Source of the DNA: Lachnospiraceae bacterium
GTDB taxonomy: Bacteria; Bacillota; Clostridia; Lachnospirales; Lachnospiraceae
Length of the DNA stretch: 64,000 nucleotides
NCBI GenBank assembly: GCA_017483735.1
Contig: JAFUVF010000042.1
Coordinates: 1 to 64,000 of the forward strand
Reading direction: 5' to 3'
The translations under genes and the position numbers were made by a program. The notes beneath the pieces were generated by a model. It was not told the origin of the DNA. It ran no database searches and saw nothing but the letters and a program-made list of their open reading frames with translations. This document shows, piece after piece, positions 45,805-54,602 of this stretch (its first letter is position 1; every line of letters begins with the position of its first letter).

Positions 45805-48693
45805 ATGAAACCAAAATTTTTGAAGACAAAGATAGCAATGTATGTGGCATTTATAGTGCTGACAGGTTTATTTGCCAAACTGTCATTTGATATCTGCGCC
45901 GACAATTTTGTTGACAGGCTCAGACCGCAGATTGTACGTGCAATGGGCAAGGTATCGGAGATTCTTCCCCTTATGGAGGAGAATGAGCAGGCGGTTCGTG
46001 ACATATATGACAATATGGAAGAAAACAGTCAGAGCATCGGAGACCACATTGCGGAGGAACCGCTGAATACGGCAGATGGCAAAGCAGAGGGCGCAGAGAA
46101 AAGCGAAACAAATGCAGATGAGCTGATTGAACATACGCTGTCCTGGCTGAACCGCGTGACAAAACTGAGAGTAGGGCGTGAAGGGCAGGTAATCGTGGTA
46201 TCAAAGAAGGATTATTCCATCCTTGCGCATCCCAAAGAAGAATTTGTCGGACAGACACTTCATATGGCAGGTGCTTCGAAGGCTGATGTCACGAAAATAG
46301 CCGACCTTGAGGAACTTAGAGACAAAATTACCGAGGAAGATATCCCGGTGGGATTCCATATATTTTACCCGTCATCGATATTTTCCCTGAGTTTTGAACA
46401 GATACTAGATGCGCTTGACGCAGGTATGATCGGTTCTGTTTTTTCATACAGGGACACATATATCCTGTGCGGCGTAACCCTATCGGAAGGTCTCGCAGAT
46501 GTGGTCGTGCGCTGCTTCTTTTCAACCTTGATTTTCTTTGTGATTTCATGGGTAATCATTCTTTATATCGGCTTTGCCCTTAACTGGCACAAGGACGAAA
46601 AAGAGGTGTTTGGCAGGAAGCTTATTTCGTGCTGCGCATTGGGAACTTTGATATTATTCTTATTCAACTGGTATTATCAGACCATTATGGATGTGACCGG
46701 TGATATTGATGCCGTGAACGGCTATGCCAAAATGTCCGCAGATACCATGAATGCTTATGACGGCTACCGTAAGGAGCTGTCGGATTGGCTGGATCAGCAG
46801 TACCTTAATAAATGCCTGGCTGCAGCGGAAATGGTAAAGGCAAAGGGAAAAGAAAGCATTACCAGGCAGGATTTGGCGAAATATGCCGGAGAGCTTGGTG
46901 TTGAATATATTTATGTATTTGATGAAAACGGGAAGGTCCTTGTCACAAACTCTCCCTATGATCATTTCAAAATAAGCGACAATGAAGAGGATTCTTCCTA
47001 TGCCTTCAATGCTCTTTTGGAGGGCAGGAAGTATTTGATTCAGGATGTTCGGGAGAATGAAATAAGCGGAGAGAAAATGCAGAATATCGGCGTAAGCATA
47101 AGGAGTGAGGACGACCTTGCCGACGGCTTCGTACAGATTGGGGTAAGAGCCGATGACAGGGAGAGGATTTTAAGTCCGATTAATGTGCTGATGGTGTTGG
47201 AGGATGTAGTAATCGGACTGCCGGATTACGCAGTTGCCATTGATAAGGACAGCATGAAGATTGTTGCTACCACCGAACTTGGGTATGAAGGCACAAGCAT
47301 TGAGAATCTGGGATTGGATGCCGAAGATATTAAAGGCCGTTTCAATACGGAATGCTTAATTGGAGGTATGACATACTATTCGGGAATCGGTGAGACAGCG
47401 AAGCTGTACCTTATGCCTCTGGTACAGAGTACGGATAGCTCAATCGCTTTTGCTGCGGCATTGAAGATGGCGCTGCTTGGTGTGATAGCGTACCTGTTTC
47501 TTGCGTTTATTGCATTTTTCGGATATGGGAAAGTACCTGTTGTCAAGGAGTCTGAAGGGTGCGAAGGAGCCGTAGCTTCATCCGAAGAGAATGAGGAGAA
47601 TAAAGGAGAGAAGGAAGAAAAACAGGGGATTATCAGTCATTGGAAGGCTTTCTTTAAGGGCAGGGAGAATTCGGATAGTAATTTTGAACGGCGTTGGAGG
47701 AATCAAAGCTTTGTTCCCGTAGAGGCACAGACGCCTGAAAAGCGGATAGGCGGGGTTATATACCTGCTGCTTTTGGTATTTTCTTCCGTATTTATACTTT
47801 TTGAGATATTTTTAATCAGCACCGGGATAAAATCAGAGAATCTGACCGGCTTTTCATACGTGCTTATGGGCAATTGGGACAGGGGCGTTAATCTGTTTTC
47901 ATTATCCTACTGCCTGTTTCTGCTATGCGTATTGTATGTATTTCGGGTGCTCATCAATCAGATACTATACCGCATTGCCAGAATGTCGGATTTGCAGCAG
48001 GAAACAATTCTGCTTCTCATCCGTAATGCATTAAGATATACCTGTGCCATTATATTCTTGTATCTGGGACTTGCAAAATTCGGCATAGACACAAGGACCC
48101 TCTGGGCTTCGGCCGGTGTGCTTTCCCTGATGGTCGGCTTCGGCGCAAAGGATCTGGTCAGTGATATTATCGCCGGGATGTTTATCATCTTTGACGGCAC
48201 GCTTAAGGTCGGGGATTTTGTTGCAGTAGGAAATTGGTACGGAACCGTACAGAAGATAGGCATCCGCTCTACCAGAATTGAATATTTCTCGGAGACTAAA
48301 ATCTTCAACAATTCCTCACTTCGTGATATCAAGAATTTCTGGGGTAAGGAGGCGCGTGAGGTTATCAAGATGCCAATCCCTTACGAGGCGGATCTTCTGG
48401 AGATTGAAAAGCTTCTGGAAAAAGAACTGCCGCTTATGACAGAGAGGATTCCGGGAATAAAAACGCCTCCGTATTATCAGGGCATCGATTCATTTGAGGA
48501 CAGCTGTATCCTGCTGAGAATAGCTATCTACCCTGATTCCTGGGAGAAAGGGAAAGCGGCTCGTGCTTTATACAGGGAGATGAAGCTGCTCTTTGACCGT
48601 GAACATATCAGCATCCCATATAATCATGTGGTTGTAAAAAATTACGATGAGAAGGAAGGCACCTACGTGTTTGGCGACAGGGAAGATCTGTAA
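45805..48693 (+). CDS. MscS-type mechanosensitive channel with extracellular Cache-like sensors
   Basis: About 962 residues, far longer than the ~280 of basic MscS. N-terminal signal helix, then a first extracellular part (~25-230) with a Cache-like core ELIEHTLSWLNRV and GQVIVVSKKDYSILAHPKE; a second membrane helix near 240; a second Cache-like part (~310-540) with VEYIYVFDENGKVLVTNSPYD; helices at ~555, ~650 and ~700-740; then the MscS pore and beta domain (SAGVLSLMVGFGAKDLVSDIIAGM, VGDFVAVGNWYGTVQKIGIR). It suggests a channel opened or tuned by a bound ligand. The TTG at 45796 is an alternative start. Confidence 0.85.
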   Translation: MKPKFLKTKIAMYVAFIVLTGLFAKLSFDICADNFVDRLRPQIVRAMGKVSEILPLMEENEQAVRDIYDNMEENSQSIGDHIAEEPLNTADGKAEGAEKSETNADELIEHTLSWLNRVTKLRVGREGQVIVVSKKDYSILAHPKEEFVGQTLHMAGASKADVTKIADLEELRDKITEEDIPVGFHIFYPSSIFSLSFEQILDALDAGMIGSVFSYRDTYILCGVTLSEGLADVVVRCFFSTLIFFVISWVIILYIGFALNWHKDEKEVFGRKLISCCALGTLILFLFNWYYQTIMDVTGDIDAVNGYAKMSADTMNAYDGYRKELSDWLDQQYLNKCLAAAEMVKAKGKESITRQDLAKYAGELGVEYIYVFDENGKVLVTNSPYDHFKISDNEEDSSYAFNALLEGRKYLIQDVRENEISGEKMQNIGVSIRSEDDLADGFVQIGVRADDRERILSPINVLMVLEDVVIGLPDYAVAIDKDSMKIVATTELGYEGTSIENLGLDAEDIKGRFNTECLIGGMTYYSGIGETAKLYLMPLVQSTDSSIAFAAALKMALLGVIAYLFLAFIAFFGYGKVPVVKESEGCEGAVASSEENEENKGEKEEKQGIISHWKAFFKGRENSDSNFERRWRNQSFVPVEAQTPEKRIGGVIYLLLLVFSSVFILFEIFLISTGIKSENLTGFSYVLMGNWDRGVNLFSLSYCLFLLCVLYVFRVLINQILYRIARMSDLQQETILLLIRNALRYTCAIIFLYLGLAKFGIDTRTLWASAGVLSLMVGFGAKDLVSDIIAGMFIIFDGTLKVGDFVAVGNWYGTVQKIGIRSTRIEYFSETKIFNNSSLRDIKNFWGKEAREVIKMPIPYEADLLEIEKLLEKELPLMTERIPGIKTPPYYQGIDSFEDSCILLRIAIYPDSWEKGKAARALYREMKLLFDREHISIPYNHVVVKNYDEKEGTYVFGDREDL

Positions 48694-48744
48694 ATCATGG
48701 CAGAAAGCGGTAACACTTTTTTCTTTTTTTGAGGAGGAATAAAT

Positions 48745-49377
48745 ATGAACGTATATGATTTTGACAAAACAATTTTTCCGGGTGATTGTGCGATAGGTTT
48801 TTGCTTTTGGTGCATGAACCGTCATCCCAAGCTCTATTTTACTTTTTTTCCGAAAGCAGTCATAAACCTGATTCGGCGAAAGCTTGGCAAAATGCCGGAG
48901 TATTTGATGCAGCGCAAGTTTTTCGGATACTTAACGCAGGTCGATGATTTTGATGAACAGATTGAGCGTTATTGGGATAAAAATGAGAAAAAAATCTCCG
49001 CATGGTATCTGGCGCAGAAGAAACCGGATGACCTTATCATCAGCGCATCGCCAACCTGCATTATAGAACCGATAGCAAAAAGGCTTGACGTGAACTTTAT
49101 GGCTACGGAATTTGACCGTGAATACGGAGTGTTCGTCAATAATATGATGTATGCAAAGGAGAAGGCAAAGTACATCATTGATCACGGTTTTCCTCTGATT
49201 GAGAATTTCTACTCCGATTCTCTTGCTGACACACCGCTCGCCCTGTGCGCCGAAAAGGCACATCTGGTAATCAATAATGCCAGTACCGTGATTGACTGGC
49301 CGAAGCTTGATGACGAAATCAGGGATGAGGTTAAAGAGAAGATTGACACCGGTTGGAACATTCACCTGAAAGAGTGA
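48745..49377 (+). CDS. HAD-IB family phosphatase
   Basis: 210 residues. Motif I is YDFDKTIFPGD near the start (nucleophile Asp), motif II is IISASPTCI (~92), and motif III/IV are Lys and the NFYSDSLADTP stretch. This is the phosphoserine-phosphatase-like subgroup, which dephosphorylates small metabolites. GAGGAGG lies before the ATG. It is followed by a sugar-kinase-like gene after 6 bases, an interesting kinase/phosphatase pair. Confidence 0.85.
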   Translation: MNVYDFDKTIFPGDCAIGFCFWCMNRHPKLYFTFFPKAVINLIRRKLGKMPEYLMQRKFFGYLTQVDDFDEQIERYWDKNEKKISAWYLAQKKPDDLIISASPTCIIEPIAKRLDVNFMATEFDREYGVFVNNMMYAKEKAKYIIDHGFPLIENFYSDSLADTPLALCAEKAHLVINNASTVIDWPKLDDEIRDEVKEKIDTGWNIHLKE

Positions 49378-49383
49378 GAGCAA

Positions 49384-50973
49384 GTGTATATCATTATTTA
49401 CGACTTTGGAACCAGCAACGTGAAAACGTGTCTTTTTAAGATTGACTCTGCGATACAGCTTGTGGCAAGCGCCGTAGCGAGGTATGGTCTTTACATTTCC
49501 GAGGATGGAGGAGCGGAACAGGATACGGAGGAATGGTGGGAGGCATTGCGCCTGACCACCCATGAGCTGTTTGCAAAATCGGAGGTTAAGCCGGAGGAGA
49601 TTGAAGGGTTGGCATTCTGCTCACAGATGCAGGGAGCGGTATTTGTGGATGAGGACGGGAATGCCTTGAGACATCCGATGAACTATCTGGATCAGAAGGG
49701 CACTAAAGAGTATAAGGAATGCATGGGAACCGGTTTTATCAAGGTTTCCGGCTGCAGTCTTTACAAGCTTGTGCGGAATCTGATCGTGAATTACGCCGCA
49801 TCCACCAGTGCCAAGGATCCGGTCTGGAAGTACAAATGGGTGGAAAACAACGAGCCGGATGTTTTCAGGAGAATCCATAAATGGCTGGATGTCGGAGATT
49901 ATCTTGTTTCACGCTGTACGGGCAGAATCGTCAGAACTGCGGATTCCGCATTCGCAACCTTCCTGTATGATACACGCAAGGGCAGAGAAGGCTGGAATAA
50001 GGGGCTTCTGAAAATGTACAAGGTAAACCCTGAACATATGCCGGAGATTATTGATTGCACGGATATGGCAGGAAGACTGACGAAGAAGGCCGCATCAGAG
50101 CTGGGCTTGATAGAAGGGATTCCTGTTTTCGGAGGAGGCGGGGATACGAGCTTTGTCAATATCGGTGCGGGATGTGTAGATCCAGGAGATACGCATATCT
50201 ATGTCGGGACATCGGGATGGGTGTCAACATTTCTGGATTATCAGACGGTTGATCTAAAGGCAATGATTACCGGTGTGCTGTCGGCACGAAAGGGGTATTT
50301 CAATTATTACGCAGAGCTGGAAACGGCCGGCAAGTGCTTTGAATGGGTCATGGAGCATCTTGCATTGGATGAGATAGGAGTTTATCTGGAGCAGACTAAA
50401 ATTACGGATATAGAAAGCAGATATTTAAGTCTTTATGATTATCTTTCGGAGGAGGTCAGCAAGGCTCCTCCGGGTGCAAACGGTGTGATTTTTACTCCAT
50501 GGCTGCATGGGAACCGTTGCCCTTTTGAGGATTCAAAGGCAGGAGGGATGTTCTTCAACTTAAGGATTGAAAACGGAAAGCGGGATATGATCCGGGCGGT
50601 TCTTGAGGGTATTTGTTATCATCTGCGGTGGCTCTTGGAAAGCGAAATGCGTAAGGTAAAGACCTCCGAAACCATCCGTTTTGTCGGAGGGGGGGCGCTG
50701 TCGCCGGTTACCTGCCAGATGTTGGCTGATATTACCGGCAGAAGGATAGAGACTGTAAATAATACGCAGGAGGTTGGCGCAATCGGCACTGCGCTTGTTG
50801 TAGCAGCAGGAATCAGAGGAGATGATGTGTTCAAGCTTTCACGCCAGCTTGTCAAAGCCGCTCATGTCTATGTTCCCGACTCCGGAAACAAAGAGATATA
50901 TGAGAGAAATTACAGAGTATTTAAAAGGCTCTATAAGAATAATGCCTTGAGCTTTAACGAGCTGAACGGTTGA
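49384..50973 (+). CDS. FGGY-family carbohydrate kinase (xylulokinase-like)
   Basis: 529 residues. The start IIIYDFGTSNVKTCLF is the phosphate loop; GLAFCSQMQGAVFVDEDG, the catalytic-region VGDYLVSRCTG, HIYVGTSGWVS and RFVGGGALSPVTCQMLADITGR are typical of FGGY kinases. They phosphorylate sugars or related polyols; relatives include xylulokinase and the AI-2 kinase LsrK. The exact substrate is unknown. The start is GTG with GAGAG upstream. It overlaps nothing but ends inside the leader of the nucleosidase gene. Confidence 0.82.
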   Translation: MYIIIYDFGTSNVKTCLFKIDSAIQLVASAVARYGLYISEDGGAEQDTEEWWEALRLTTHELFAKSEVKPEEIEGLAFCSQMQGAVFVDEDGNALRHPMNYLDQKGTKEYKECMGTGFIKVSGCSLYKLVRNLIVNYAASTSAKDPVWKYKWVENNEPDVFRRIHKWLDVGDYLVSRCTGRIVRTADSAFATFLYDTRKGREGWNKGLLKMYKVNPEHMPEIIDCTDMAGRLTKKAASELGLIEGIPVFGGGGDTSFVNIGAGCVDPGDTHIYVGTSGWVSTFLDYQTVDLKAMITGVLSARKGYFNYYAELETAGKCFEWVMEHLALDEIGVYLEQTKITDIESRYLSLYDYLSEEVSKAPPGANGVIFTPWLHGNRCPFEDSKAGGMFFNLRIENGKRDMIRAVLEGICYHLRWLLESEMRKVKTSETIRFVGGGALSPVTCQMLADITGRRIETVNNTQEVGAIGTALVVAAGIRGDDVFKLSRQLVKAAHVYVPDSGNKEIYERNYRVFKRLYKNNALSFNELNG

Positions 50974-51005
50974 AGTTGATGAAAATGAGAGAAGAGGAGC
51001 GTTTT

Positions 51006-51788
51006 ATGAAAAAGAAAAAAATTTCTACAATTATCATTCTGACAGTGCTTGTATGCATCCTGCTTGCCGGCTGCGGACAAAGAGAGGTACCGCAGGCAAT
51101 AGGGATTATCGGCGCAATGGATGAAGAAGTCAGTCTGTTAAAGGAAGCAGCTGATATTAAAAGCACAACCAAGATTGCGGGCATGGAGTTCTGCGAGGGT
51201 ACTATTGAAGGAAAGAATGTTGTAATAGTACAATGCGGAATGGGTAAGGTTAATGCAGGAATATGCGCAAACACACTGATTAATAATTTTAACTGCACCA
51301 AAATTATTAACACAGGAGTTGCAGGTTCTCTTGATAATCAGATAGATATCGGCGACATTGTCGTATCGGTTGATGCTGTGCAGCACGATTTTACCGTAGA
51401 GGCAATCGGATTTGCGAAGGGAGAAATTCCCTATACAGGGCTGTATGCATTCCCGGCAGATGAGGCTATGCGTGCGGCAGCAGTAGATGCGGTACGGGAA
51501 GCAGCCCCGGAAATTCAAGTTTTTGAAGGAAGAATTTGTTCAGGAGATCAGTTTATTTCTGAAAGGGAACAGAAGGACACAATCATTTCCAATTTCGGCG
51601 GTCTATGCTGTGAGATGGAAGGCGCTGCTATCGCACAGGCGTGCTATTTGAACAACACACCGTTTGTGGTGCTTCGCGCTATTTCAGACAAGGCGGATGG
51701 ATTACACAACGTCGAATATGAAACCTTTAAGGAGGAAGCAGCTGCCAATTGTGCAAAGAGCGTTTTGGCAATGATTAAAAAACTATAA
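51006..51788 (+). CDS. mtnN: Lipoprotein 5'-methylthioadenosine/S-adenosylhomocysteine nucleosidase
   Basis: 260 residues. The start KKKKISTIIILTVLVCILLAGC is a lipoprotein signal with LLAGC; the mature part is the complete nucleosidase: IGIIGAMDEEVSLL, VIVQCGMGKVNAGI, FEGRICSGDQFIS, VEMEGAAIAQ-like CEMEGAAIAQ and LRAISDKAD with the catalytic Asp. It splits MTA/SAH into adenine and the ribosyl thioether. Such enzymes are nearly always cytoplasmic; here a surface anchor is encoded. GAGGAG lies before the ATG at 51006. The NRPS gene follows after 46 bases. Confidence 0.88.
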   Translation: MKKKKISTIIILTVLVCILLAGCGQREVPQAIGIIGAMDEEVSLLKEAADIKSTTKIAGMEFCEGTIEGKNVVIVQCGMGKVNAGICANTLINNFNCTKIINTGVAGSLDNQIDIGDIVVSVDAVQHDFTVEAIGFAKGEIPYTGLYAFPADEAMRAAAVDAVREAAPEIQVFEGRICSGDQFISEREQKDTIISNFGGLCCEMEGAAIAQACYLNNTPFVVLRAISDKADGLHNVEYETFKEEAAANCAKSVLAMIKKL

Positions 51789-51834
51789 TAGGTAAAGTCC
51801 TGGAAAAACTGAAGCTTGATAGGAGGATAAAAGC

Positions 51835-52782
51835 ATGGACACATTCAGAACGGCTTTTGAAGCAAATGTACTCAAATTCAGAGACAAATATGCGATAAAG
51901 GATCCGGAGTCAGGACAGAGTCTGACCTATGAGGAGCTTGACATAAAGGCCAGGAAAATAGCCGCAAAGCTTCGGAATGACGGCGTAAATAAGTCTGATG
52001 CAGTGGCAATCGTACTGCCGCACAGTATAGAGTTTATTGCATCCATGCTTGCGGTCGCAAAGCTCGGCGCAGCATTCGCACCGTTAAATGCGGCATATCC
52101 TCCGGACAGGCTTGAATATATTTACAATGACTGCAGGGCGAAGGTGGTAATCACGCCGGATTATCTAAAGGATACGGCGGACTGCACGCCAATTTCCGGG
52201 AGCGTATCCATCACACCAGAGGATTCGGCAGTTTTGGTCTATACCTCCGGTTCCACGGGAAATCCCAAGGGTGTGATGATGAAGCATGTCTGTGTCGTAA
52301 ACTGCGTCTATCCGCATCCTGTAAACGAGCACTACTATGTAATCAAAAACCAGGTCAAGGCGATACTTGCCGTAACGACAGTATCCTTTGATATGTCCTT
52401 TCAGGAAACGGCAGGAGCGCTCTTAAACGGTAAGACTTTGGTGTTTGCAAACGAGGAGGAATTAAACGACCCGAGGAAGCTGACGGCTCTGTTTGAGCAG
52501 ACCGGGGCGAATTGCTTTGATGCAACGCCTTCAAGGCTTATGCAATATATGGAGTATGCTCCTTTCAGAGAGGCGCTTTCTAAGTGCTGTCTTGTGATGG
52601 CAGGGGGAGAGGGAGTTCCCCAGACCCTGCTTGAAAACCTGCAAAAGGTTCTCCCGCCCAATGCGCATATTGAAAACACATATGGACCGACGGAGACTAC
52701 AATGGCATGCAACGGCGCAAAAGTTTATCACATATTCAGGCAGAAGAGTGTACCGCTCCGGCGACTATGCAAAGTGGGATAA
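51835..52782 (+). pseudogene. 5' part of a disrupted A-T-R synthetase: N-terminal adenylation domain
   Basis: 315 codons after AGGAGG. The first ~295 encode the large N-terminal subdomain of an amino-acid-activating A domain: VLVYTSGSTGNPKGV (~137), FDMSFQE (~183), NTYGPTET (~284). After ACNGA (about 52720) the frame loses homology and stops at 52782. The continuation is in another frame and about 75 residues (the A6 region up to YRSGD) are missing, so a deletion with frameshift has broken the gene. Hand alignment to GrsA gives a tentative pocket D-M-Q-D-V-A-T-M-A-K; no amino acid can be named safely. A sequencing or assembly error is the main alternative. Confidence 0.8.
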
Positions 52783-54583
52783 TGATGGAAATGTGCTGAT
52801 TCTCGGACGTATGGACAATCAGGTAAAGCTCCGGGGACTTAGGATAGAGCTTTCAGAGATTGAGGGGCTGATGGAGGAGCAGGACGGAATCATAAGGGCA
52901 GTTGCCGCCGTCAGGAGGTTAAACGGACAGGATAATCTCTGCGCATGGTTTACCGCAAAAAAAGAAATTGACTTACATGCCCTTAAGGACGCTCTTTCAA
53001 AGAAGCTTACCCATTATATGGTTCCTGCTGCGCTTATGCAGGTTGATGCCATACCCATAACCTTAAACGGCAAAACGGACTTAAAGGCACTGCCTGAGCC
53101 CGCCACAATGGAGCAGGGAGGCTACGAGCCGCCCGCAAACGAGCTTGAGCGCTTTTTCTGCTCTCTTTTTGAAAAGGTGCTAAAGCTTGACAGAGTCGGC
53201 GCATTGGATGATTTCTTCGCCATCGGGGGCACAAGCCTTGCGGCAACCAGTATAATGATTGAAGCGACGGATGCAGGATATAAGCTTAAATACAGTGACG
53301 TGTTTAAATACAAAACACCAAGAGAGCTTGCCTCCATTTTCTCAAATGAGGAGGAGGTACCGGCTAAAACGCTTGGAACCCTTAGCTTTGACAGAAGAGA
53401 TTACACAAAGATCAATGAGGTCTTATCAAAGAACACCATATCCTCCTTCCAGACCGGAAATAAACGGGAGATCGGGAATATACTGCTTACCGGTGCGACA
53501 GGCTATATGGGTATCCATGTGCTTGCGGAGTACCTGCGGACGGAAGAAGGAAAAGCATACTGCCTTGTGAGAAAGGGCAGATTTGACAGTGCCCAAAAGC
53601 GGCTCAAAAATATGCTGTTCTACTATTTCGGCGACGAGTTTGCAAATGATAGCAAAAGAATTGAGGCTGTCGACGGCGATGTGACGGATTATGCTGCCTT
53701 TGAGGCGCTTAGGAAGCTCCCTGTCGACACGGTATTCAACTGCGCCGCCAACGTAAAGCATTTTTCAAGTGGAACTGACATTGAGGATATCAATGTGGGC
53801 GGAGCGCTCAACTGCATCCGTTTCTGCGAGGAAACGGGCGCACGCCTCATTCATTTCTCCACGACCTCAGTGGCGGGAGCGTTGATTGTTTCAAGTCCTT
53901 CGGAGATTCGTGCGCTTGACGAAAAGAGCCTTTATTTCGGACAGGTGCTTGAAAATCAATATACATCCTCAAAGATGCAGGCGGAGATTGAGGTGCTTTC
54001 TGCTGTGGCGGATAAGGAACTGTATGCCAAGGTTATCCGTGTGGGAACTCTTGCGGCTAGGGAATCGGACGGAGAATTCCAGATTAACTTCCTAAGCAAC
54101 AGCTCCATGGGAAGATTAAGGAGCTTTGCAATACTTAAGAAATTCCCATATATGATGTTGAACAGTCCTCTCAGGATGGGGCCTATTGATATCAGTGCAA
54201 AGAGCTTTCTGCACCTTTCCAGAACCCCGAAGGAGTGTACTGTTTTCCACGCAATCAACAGCCATGTGATCCCCATGATTGATGTGATACGGATTATGAA
54301 CGAGTGCGGTATGGAGATAGCATTGGTCGAGGACAGGGAGTTTGAACAGGCGCTTTTGGAGGCGGAAAAGGATCCAAGGAAGGCTGCCATCTTCCAGAGC
54401 ATGCTTGCTTATCAGGGAATGAACGGGAATGCAGTGCCGGTACAGGTAAAATGTGAGTATTCGGCGCAGGTACTGGGTCGAATAGGATTTTACTGGAACG
54501 CCACGGACAGAGAGTATATCAGGAAATTTATCGAAGGTTTGTCAGGGCTTGGATTCTTTGACGAAGACAATCTTTATCGATAG
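52721..54583 (+). pseudogene. 3' part of the disrupted synthetase: A C-terminal subdomain, carrier, thioester reductase
   Basis: Homology resumes at FITYSGRRVYRSGDYAKW in the +2 frame, continuing with GRMDNQVKLRGLRIELSEIEGL (A8), LNGKTDLKALP (A10 with the late Lys), a carrier domain with DFFAIGGTSLAA (Ser attaches phosphopantetheine) and a reductase domain beginning ILLTGATGYMGIHVLAEYL with later FHFSTTSV-like IHFSTTSVAG and the Tyr-x3-Lys in QYTSSKMQAE. A-T-R enzymes reduce the loaded amino acid to an aldehyde or alcohol, as in Lys2 and gut Clostridial dipeptide-aldehyde synthetases. No native start was found, so activity would need the upstream part. MATE-ATPase follows after 19 bases. Confidence 0.85.
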
Positions 54584-54602
54584 GGAAGGGTTTAGGTAAG
54601 CT

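Noticed and set aside
52700-52760. Programmed frameshift in the A-T-R synthetase
   Set aside because: About 75 residues including the A6 region are missing, which a simple frameshift would not restore; a deletion or assembly error fits better.
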